A stretch of 11,075 nt of DNA from an uncultured Chloroflexota bacterium (lineage in GTDB: Bacteria; Chloroflexota; Chloroflexia; Chloroflexales; Roseiflexaceae), in contig CAIQIY010000476.1 in assembly GCA_903871975.1 (NCBI GenBank), positions 1 to 11,075 of the forward strand. Direction: 5' to 3'. Positions 6,538 to 11,075 of this stretch are shown in pieces. The position numbers were made by a program, and so were the translations under genes. Within the stretch, counting starts at the first letter, position 1, and each line of letters opens with the position of its first letter. Below the pieces are notes generated by a model. The model had not been told where the DNA came from. It did no database searches and worked only from the letters and a program-made list of their open reading frames with translations.

Positions 6538-6564
6538 TCGCGCGGGCACATCATGTGCGCGCGA
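6538..6564. terminator. Strong inverted repeat at the permease/pyrC convergent junction (likely bidirectional terminator)
   Basis: TCGCGC (6538-6543) and GCACAT (6546-6551) pair with ATGTGC (6553-6558) and GCGCGA (6559-6564) around the centre C6552, with one 2-nt bulge (GG, 6544-6545): 12 base pairs in 27 nt. It begins right after the permease stop and includes the pyrC stop (6551-6553). There is no T-run, but it is the most stable hairpin in the window outside the 7706-7720 GC element and sits exactly where a shared terminator is needed. Confidence 0.5.
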
Positions 6565-7552
6565 CGACCTGCCACGCCATGCTGGTGCCGGCGCCGAAGG
6601 GAACCACCGCGCCGTACTGGTCGGGGACACGCCACGGGGCGCGTGCGAGCGTGATGCGCCGCACTGGTGGCGTGACGCGATAGATCGCCTGTGCGTTGTC
6701 GGAGACGAAGCGTTGCAACGCCGGTAACGCATTGTGGCTGGCGAATAACTCGACGAGGGCCGGCAACGCGACCGGGGCGCTGAACACGCCGGCGGCACAG
6801 CCGGCAGCTTCCTTGGCGCTGCGCGGATGCGGCGCCGAGTCGCTGCCGAACATCACGCGTGGATGGCCGTCGAGCGCGATGCGCAGGAGCGCCTCGCGGT
6901 CCTCTGGCCGCTTGGCGATCGGCTTGCAGAACAGGTGCGGCTGCAACAACCCACCGGCGACATCGTCGAGCGTGATCAGCAGATGGTGCAACGTGATGGT
7001 CGCGTGCAGGTTGTCGTACTCGCCGAGCAGTTCGACCGCCTCGCGCGTCGTAATGTGCTCCATCACGATCGTCAGCCGCGGGAATTGTCGCGCCAACCGT
7101 CGGAAGACCGGCAGGAACTCGCGCTCGCGATCCATGACGAAGCCGTGCGTCTCGCCGTGGACCAGCAGCGGGATGCCCAGCGCCTCGAGATGCGCGAGGG
7201 TGGCATCGATGCCGTGCAGATCGCGCACGCCGGCAGCGCTGTTGGTGGTGACGCCCTCGGGATACAGCTTGACGCCGATGATCTGGCTGCGCGCGGCGGC
7301 GAGTTCGTCGTAGCCGTATGCACGAAAGAACAGTGTGAGCCATGGGCTGAAACGCGTCGTGTCGCATGCGGCAGCGATGCGGGCACGATATGCCATCAGC
7401 GCCGCGAGGGTATCGACCGGTGGTACCAGATTGGGCATCACCACTGCACCGGCAAAGTCGGCGGCGCTCAATGGCGCGACGACTGCGAGCATGTCGCCGT
7501 CGCGCAGGTGCAGATGCATGTCGAGCGGCGATTCGAGCGTGACTTCGTCCAT
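6551..7552 (-). CDS. pyrC: Dihydroorotase, class II (PyrC-type)
   Basis: A cytoplasmic zinc amidohydrolase that interconverts N-carbamoyl-L-aspartate and L-dihydroorotate, step three of de novo pyrimidine synthesis. The 333-residue length matches the short homodimeric E. coli-type PyrC. All active-site elements are present: metal ligands His13 and His15 with Arg17 in DMHLHLRDG, substrate Asn41 in MPNLVPP, the carbamylated bridging lysine Lys95 in GVKLYPEG, His132 in LLVHGETH, His166 in VMEHITTR, the flexible-loop region TLHHLLIT (187-194), CKPIAKRPEDR (209-219), and catalytic Asp238 in FGSDSAPH with His242. The start at ATG 7552 has GGGAG 7 nt upstream. A - strand -10, TATGAT (7611-7606), predicts a leader of about 47 nt. 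No other pyrimidine gene flanks it, so it is a stand-alone gene here. Confidence 0.97.
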   Translation of the reverse strand: MDEVTLESPLDMHLHLRDGDMLAVVAPLSAADFAGAVVMPNLVPPVDTLAALMAYRARIAAACDTTRFSPWLTLFFRAYGYDELAAARSQIIGVKLYPEGVTTNSAAGVRDLHGIDATLAHLEALGIPLLVHGETHGFVMDREREFLPVFRRLARQFPRLTIVMEHITTREAVELLGEYDNLHATITLHHLLITLDDVAGGLLQPHLFCKPIAKRPEDREALLRIALDGHPRVMFGSDSAPHPRSAKEAAGCAAGVFSAPVALPALVELFASHNALPALQRFVSDNAQAIYRVTPPVRRITLARAPWRVPDQYGAVVPFGAGTSMAWQVVART

Positions 7553-7605
7553 GGACCGGCTCCCGTGTGCGGGTTGACGCGAGCCGCACCGACTCGCTGC
7601 CGGCG

Positions 7606-7611
7606 ATCATA
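7606..7611 (-). promoter_or_regulatory. Candidate -10 for pyrC
   Basis: On the - strand TATGAT is one base from the TATAAT consensus and about 55 nt before the pyrC start. The -35 window (7627-7635) has no TTGACA-like hexamer, so the promoter assignment rests on the -10 alone. Confidence 0.35.
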
Positions 7612-7816
7612 CACCATCATCAGCCGTTCGGCGTCCGGCCCATGGCCACGTCGATGTCGTGCGATGTGCTGCCCGATGCACTACCGAGCGCCAGCGCGGG
7701 CTGCTGCGGCGCGGCGCCGCCTCGGCGATCGCTTGGCAGCGCCGTCCGAATACGACGTAGCCAACCGGCGGCGGGTGTACGTCGGTGGTACAGCGACAGA
7801 ATCCAGCGGCCCGTGA

Positions 7817-7845
7817 TTGCAGCCGTGGGCGCTCTCTGGTATGGT
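7817..7845 (+). promoter_or_regulatory. Candidate promoter of the peptidase-amidase operon
   Basis: TTGCAG (7817-7822) lies exactly 17 bp before TATGGT (7840-7845), which is preceded by TGG (7837-7839) to make an extended -10. Transcription would begin near 7852, leaving a leader of about 42 nt with the ribosome site GAGGAG (7882-7887) before GTG 7894. Confidence 0.45.
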
Positions 7846-7881
7846 AGGCACAGCGGCAGCGGTGCCCGCCGGCCGCAGCAC

Positions 7882-7887
7882 GAGGAG
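7882..7887 (+). promoter_or_regulatory. Ribosome binding site deciding the GTG start of the cysteine peptidase
   Basis: GAGGAG ends 6 nt before GTG 7894. The frame is open for 109 codons further upstream, but that part lies over the predicted promoter and has no comparable site, so GTG 7894 is the likely start. Confidence 0.7.
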
Positions 7888-7893
7888 CACCCT

Positions 7894-8640
7894 GTGAGTG
7901 AGACATTCCCGCCGTATGTCCGCAGCGTGGTCGCGAGCGCTGCACTCGACGCCTGGCCCGTCGGCGGGCAAGGGTTCAACGAATGCAGCTTCACTTCGAT
8001 CGCCAACGCGCTCAACTTGCTCAACCAGGCCGCACGGTACTCGAAGGACGAATTCATCCGCGAGGCCGGGTTGCTGTTCCAGCCGCGGCTCGGCGGCACG
8101 CTGCCATTCCTCAAGGCGTTGCAACTGCGACGTCGGGGGTATGGGGCCCATTTTGGCAATCTGGCACGCGCCGATGCCGAGCGTGTCGTGCGCGGCCTGA
8201 TCGATCAGGGGGTGCCGATGATCGTCGACATCTATCCGGCACTCCAGCTCGGCCGGCTCCGCGTCTTCGGCCAGCATGCCACCGTCCTGGTGGGCTACAG
8301 CGAGCCCTACCGTGATGCACAAGGAGTACGCCGCGAGGAGTACTACCTCATCGATGCGCAGTGGCCCAGCCTGGGCGGCTTCCGACTCGATGCCAACGAT
8401 GTCGATCGCGATGGCGACGGCGCGGCCGAGCACTATCCCGGCAACCGCACGCTGGCCCGCGGCGAATTCTTGCGTCTCTGGTCATCGCGCAACTATTGCC
8501 CAATCTTCCCCGACCCGGCGGCGCATCGGCGCTGGCGCGAACAGACGCTGCGCCGTCCGACGCGGCGCGCACTCGGCCGACGGATCGCCGGCCTGGTGAT
8601 CGGGTCTGATGATCGATTGGCGGAAGGTGGTGTGCGATGA
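7894..8640 (+). CDS. C39-like / papain-fold cysteine peptidase
   Basis: A 248-residue protein with the order Cys-His-Asp of papain-fold peptidases, closest in feel to the peptidase C39-like group. The putative nucleophile is Cys31 in GFNECSFTSIANAL at the start of a helix, with Gln26 as possible oxyanion residue; His128 lies in GQHATVLVGY and Asp154 in EYYLIDAQW, the typical strand spacing of the fold. It has no signal peptide, so it probably acts in the cytoplasm. After the Asp strand is an EF-hand-like Asp-rich loop, DVDRDGDGAAEH (169-180), which may bind calcium. The C-terminal 40 residues are Arg-rich. The substrate is unknown; without an ABC domain it is not a standard bacteriocin exporter peptidase. 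The amidase that follows overlaps it by 4 nt (ATGA), so the two are translationally coupled and may act on the same compound. Family assignment is from motifs only. Confidence 0.75.
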   Translation: MSETFPPYVRSVVASAALDAWPVGGQGFNECSFTSIANALNLLNQAARYSKDEFIREAGLLFQPRLGGTLPFLKALQLRRRGYGAHFGNLARADAERVVRGLIDQGVPMIVDIYPALQLGRLRVFGQHATVLVGYSEPYRDAQGVRREEYYLIDAQWPSLGGFRLDANDVDRDGDGAAEHYPGNRTLARGEFLRLWSSRNYCPIFPDPAAHRRWREQTLRRPTRRALGRRIAGLVIGSDDRLAEGGVR

Positions 8641-10067
8641 CGACGAGCGCCGACGATCTGTGCCGCCGCCCGGCGCTCGAGCTGTCCGGCATGCTGCGCC
8701 GCCGCGAGCTGTCGGCGGTCGAGCTGCTCGACGCCCATCTGGCGCGCATCGACGCTGTCAACCCCCGGCTCAATGCGCTGGTGACGGCCACGCCCGAGCT
8801 GGCGCGCGCCCAGGCGCAGGCCGCCGATGCTGCACTGGCGCAGGGACACTGGCTCGGCCCGCTCCACGGCTTGCCGGTCGCACACAAGGATCTCGTGCCG
8901 ACGCGCGGCATCCGCACGACCTTTGGCTCGCCGCTGTATCGCGACTTCGTGCCCGATCGTGATGCGATCATCATCGAACGCATGCGTGCAGCCGGTGCCG
9001 TGACGCTGGGCAAGACCAACACGCCCGAGTTTGGCGCCGGCTCGCAGACGTTCAACCCGGTCTTCGGTGCCACGCGCAACCCCTACGATCCGACGCGCAC
9101 GTGTGGCGGCAGCAGTGGCGGTGCCGCCGTCGGGCTGGCCACCGGCATGTTCGCCCTGGCCGATGGCAGCGACTCGGGTGGCTCGTTGCGTAATCCCGCG
9201 GCGTTCTGCAATATCGTCGGGCTCCGCCCATCGGTCGGTCGCGTCGCGGCGTGGTCGGATCGCAGCGCCTGGCAGACGCTGGCTGTCGAAGGGCCGATGG
9301 GGCGCACCGTCGAGGATGTCGCGCTGTTGCTGAGTGTGCTGGCCGGGCCTGATCCACGCGCGCCACAGTCGATCGCCGAGTCGGGCGCGCAGTTTGCGCT
9401 GCCGCTCGACGCCGAATGGCGCGGCACGCCGATCGCCTGGTGCCCGGATCTGGGTGGCAGCTTCCCGCTGGATCCACGGATCGCCGCCGTGCTGGAGCGG
9501 CAACGCGCGACGTTCGCCGCATTGGGGTGCGAGGTGCGCGAGGCCGCGCCGTCGATGGCCGGCGCCGACGAGGCGTTCAAGGCATTCCGCGCCTGGGGCT
9601 TCGAGCTCGGCTACGGCGACCTGCTCGACCAGCAGCGGGATCAGCTCAAGGATACGGTGGTGTGGAACATCGAGGAGGGTCGTCGCCTGACGGGGCCACA
9701 GCTCGGCCGTGCCGAGCGATTGCGCACCGCGCTGTATCATCGGGTGCGCGAATTCATGGAGCATCATGCGTTTCTGGTGCTGGCGACGACCCAGGTGCCG
9801 CCGTTCGATGTGCGCACGCCGTATCCGCAGGCCGTCGCCGGTCACGCGATGGCGAGCTACATCGACTGGATGCAGTCGTGCTATTTCATCTCGATCACCG
9901 GGCTGCCGGCGATCTCGTTGCCGGCAGGATTCACCGATGATGGATTGCCAGTGGGCCTGCAGATCGTCGGACGCCACCGCGACGAGCTGGGTGTCCTGCG
10001 GCTGGCCTACGCGTTCCAGCAGGCACAGCCGTTCTGGCGCCAGGCTCCGCCGCTCACACGCCGGTGA
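8637..10067 (+). CDS. Amidase signature (AS) family amidase
   Basis: A 476-residue cytoplasmic amidase that hydrolyses a carboxamide or anilide to acid and ammonia or amine. The Ser-cisSer-Lys triad is intact: Lys84 in VAHKDL, cis-Ser159 in the Gly/Ser loop CGGSSGG (156-162), and nucleophile Ser183 in DSGGSLRNPAAF, 24 residues apart as in FAAH. GKTNTPEFG (125-133) is also typical. The C-terminal part has GLPAISLPAGF and GLPVGLQIVG, normal for full-length AS enzymes. It is not recognisable as GatA, as no gatB or gatC is adjacent and the C-terminal region is closer in feel to stand-alone amidases; the substrate cannot be read from sequence. ATG 8637 overlaps the peptidase stop as ATGA, with AAGGTGG (8624-8630) 6 nt upstream. 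Its 3' end overlaps the convergent SHMT-like gene by 14 bp. Confidence 0.93.
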   Translation: MTTSADDLCRRPALELSGMLRRRELSAVELLDAHLARIDAVNPRLNALVTATPELARAQAQAADAALAQGHWLGPLHGLPVAHKDLVPTRGIRTTFGSPLYRDFVPDRDAIIIERMRAAGAVTLGKTNTPEFGAGSQTFNPVFGATRNPYDPTRTCGGSSGGAAVGLATGMFALADGSDSGGSLRNPAAFCNIVGLRPSVGRVAAWSDRSAWQTLAVEGPMGRTVEDVALLLSVLAGPDPRAPQSIAESGAQFALPLDAEWRGTPIAWCPDLGGSFPLDPRIAAVLERQRATFAALGCEVREAAPSMAGADEAFKAFRAWGFELGYGDLLDQQRDQLKDTVVWNIEEGRRLTGPQLGRAERLRTALYHRVREFMEHHAFLVLATTQVPPFDVRTPYPQAVAGHAMASYIDWMQSCYFISITGLPAISLPAGFTDDGLPVGLQIVGRHRDELGVLRLAYAFQQAQPFWRQAPPLTRR

Positions 10068-11075
10068 ACTGGACGGTCGGATAGCATCGGCGCAGGGCGC
10101 TCACGTCGGCGGCGATCTGTGCATCGGGGCGCCGTTGGAGCAGGCTGTCGGCGACGAGGCGCGCCACGGCAGGCATCTGTGCCGGCCCCATGCCGCTGCG
10201 CACGATCTCGGGCGTGCCCAGGCGCAGCCCGTTGGTGTCGTCGGCGACGGCAGCGACGGGCAGGCCGATGCCACAGCTGAGCATGTTCGCCCGGCGCAGC
10301 TGCCGCGCCATCCGCTGGCCACCGCCGAACGGCGCCGCCAGCACCGCGAATTGGTGTGATTCGGTGGCAGTGCCGTCGGCCAGCCGAAACACCGGCAGCG
10401 CTTCATCGGCCAGTGCCTGTGCCAGGGCCCGACTGGTCGCAACCATCGCCGCGGCGTACGCTGGTCCGCACACGCGCCAGTCGAGCAACGTGATCGCCAG
10501 CGCCGCCGCGCGCGCCGCGTCGGAGTTGGCGGTCAGGCCGGGGTAGGCGATGGCATCGATGCGCTGCATCAGCGCAGCATCACGCGAGACGATCAGCCCA
10601 CCTGCCGGCCCGCCCAGGCTCTTGTAGGTGCTCATCGTCATCAGATGCGCCCCTTCGTCCAGCGGATTGGGCCAGACCTTGCCGGCGAACAGGCCACACT
10701 GATGGGCCGCATCGACCAGCAGCACCGCGCCGACATCGTCGGCGATCTGGCGCAGCTGGCGCACCGGGTGCGGCCGCAGGTTCAGGCTGCCGCCGATGGT
10801 GATCAGCGCCGGGCGCAGCTGCATCGCCTGAGCACGCAGCCGCGTGAGATCGACGGTGTAGTGTGTCGGATCCACGGGTGCGTAGTGGATGTCGAGCCCG
10901 TAGAATCCGGCCGCACCTGCCCGGTCGTGGGTGACGTGGCCACCGATGGTCGGCGGCGGGACGATGATGCGGTCGCCGGGCCGGCAGACGGCCATGAAGC
11001 CGTAGAGGTTCGCCAGCGCTCCCGACCCAACGCGGATCTCGGCGTAGTCGGCAGCGAAGATCTCGCCCGCGAGGC
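10054..11075 (-). CDS. SHMT-family PLP-dependent enzyme (divergent GlyA-like), 5' end cut by the window edge
   Basis: The visible 339 residues are the PLP domain and C-terminal domain of a serine hydroxymethyltransferase-like fold type I enzyme; roughly 70-90 N-terminal residues lie beyond the right edge. Numbering from the edge, I see SGALANLYGF (17-26), GGHVTH (44-49, the His that stacks on PLP), DAAHQCGLFAG (121-131, with Asp121 for the pyridine nitrogen), the Schiff-base Lys151 in MSTYKSLGGPAGG, YPGL (177-180), and substrate-carboxylate Arg284 in TNGLRLGTPE. Canonical GlyA has TTTTHKTLRGPRGG at the lysine and GGP followed by His after FPG; here these are STYKSLGGPAGG and LTANSDA. So the enzyme is SHMT-like but probably not the housekeeping glyA; aldolase, transaldolase or a modified hydroxymethyl transfer are alternatives. 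It runs tail to tail into the amidase gene. Confidence 0.85.
   Translation of the reverse strand, partial: LAGEIFAADYAEIRVGSGALANLYGFMAVCRPGDRIIVPPPTIGGHVTHDRAGAAGFYGLDIHYAPVDPTHYTVDLTRLRAQAMQLRPALITIGGSLNLRPHPVRQLRQIADDVGAVLLVDAAHQCGLFAGKVWPNPLDEGAHLMTMSTYKSLGGPAGGLIVSRDAALMQRIDAIAYPGLTANSDAARAAALAITLLDWRVCGPAYAAAMVATSRALAQALADEALPVFRLADGTATESHQFAVLAAPFGGGQRMARQLRRANMLSCGIGLPVAAVADDTNGLRLGTPEIVRSGMGPAQMPAVARLVADSLLQRRPDAQIAADVSALRRCYPTVQFTGV

Larger units (their letters stand above)
7553..7893. other. 341-bp divergent intergenic region
   Basis: The region separates pyrC (-) from the peptidase-amidase operon (+). Towards pyrC it holds a TATGAT -10 (7611-7606, - strand, five of six matches to TATAAT, no clear -35). 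Towards the operon it holds a TTGCAG / TGGTATGGT promoter. A GC-rich perfect hairpin, GCGGCGC-G-GCGCCGC (7706-7720), sits in the middle with no adjacent T-run. The frame of the peptidase stays open through much of it, but the residues encoded are low-complexity Arg/Ala/Pro and unsupported. I see no tRNA or riboswitch; the stretch from about 7621 to 7810 otherwise shows nothing I can name. Confidence 0.5.

Noticed and set aside
5275..6798. Long open frame on the - strand opposite the anion permease (about 507 codons)
   Set aside because: It is Gln/His/Arg-rich with no domain, and runs over the whole permease gene and the end of pyrC. It is a codon-structure shadow.
6117..7610. Long open frame on the - strand in another phase over pyrC (about 497 codons)
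   Set aside because: Arg-rich shadow of pyrC and the permease end; pyrC in its own phase has every active-site residue.
7706..7720. Perfect GC hairpin GCGGCGC-G-GCGCCGC as a terminator
   Set aside because: It lies between divergent promoters, where no transcript needs to end, has a 1-nt centre and no T-run; GC-rich repeats of this kind are common by chance.
7567..7893. 109-codon N-terminal extension of the cysteine peptidase
   Set aside because: Low-complexity Arg/Ala/Pro sequence covering the likely promoter; GTG 7894 follows GAGGAG at ideal spacing.
8493..9977. Long open frame on the - strand opposite the amidase (about 494 codons)
   Set aside because: It is antisense to an amidase with an intact catalytic triad; the antisense product has no recognisable domain and typical Arg/Ala/Gly shadow composition.
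8637..10067. GatA subunit of the tRNA-dependent amidotransferase
   Set aside because: Catalytic motifs are common to all AS amidases, gatB/gatC are absent, and the gene is coupled to a peptidase instead.
1..11075. CRISPR arrays, tRNA or rRNA genes, IS elements, attachment sites, toxin-antitoxin or defence genes
   Set aside because: Reading both strands I found no regularly spaced repeats, cloverleaf or CCA-type ends, transposase or integrase motifs, or paired small genes that would support any of these.

Overview
The window is GC-rich bacterial chromosomal DNA (about two thirds G+C by eye), with dense coding, GTG as well as ATG starts, and clear GGAGG-type ribosome binding sites. The gene set and the secreted Ig-like repeat proteins remind me of the Chloroflexota (Chloroflexus/Roseiflexus-like), but nothing here fixes the taxonomy; treat that as a low-confidence impression. 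I see no rRNA, tRNA, CRISPR array, insertion sequence, integrase or phage gene, so this looks like ordinary chromosome rather than a mobile island.

Layout, left to right: a glyoxylate/hydroxypyruvate (D-glycerate) reductase (+, 19-996); a convergent MFS permease (-, 999-2270); a divergent M20 zinc deacylase of the ArgE/DapE type (+, 2439-3698); two paralogous exported proteins made of paired Ig-like domains (-, 3727-4413 and 4510-5187); a divergent ArsB/SLC13-like anion permease (+, 5311-6537); a convergent dihydroorotase PyrC (-, 6551-7552); then, after a 341-bp divergent gap, a two-gene operon of a C39-like cysteine peptidase and an amidase-signature amidase joined by an ATGA overlap (+, 7894-8640 and 8637-10067); and finally a divergent SHMT-family PLP enzyme, cut by the right window edge (-, 10054-11075).

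Orientation alternates almost gene by gene, so most genes are probably transcribed alone. Only the Ig-like pair and the peptidase/amidase pair are co-directional. Four convergent junctions are extremely tight (2, 28 and 13 bp gaps, and a 14-bp overlap), and three carry inverted repeats overlapping the stop codons, consistent with shared bidirectional terminators. Two of the divergent gaps carry near-symmetric extended -10 elements that read as promoters on both strands.

Several enzymes act on amides, amino acids or 2-oxo acids (M20 deacylase, amidase, SHMT-like enzyme, hydroxypyruvate/glyoxylate reductase), which loosely suggests amino-acid or amide scavenging. They are not in one operon, so a joint pathway is inference only. 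I found no convincing new defence or mobile system. The most interesting items are the Ig-like paralogue pair, the symmetric divergent promoters, the peptidase-amidase coupling and the divergent active site of the SHMT-like enzyme.
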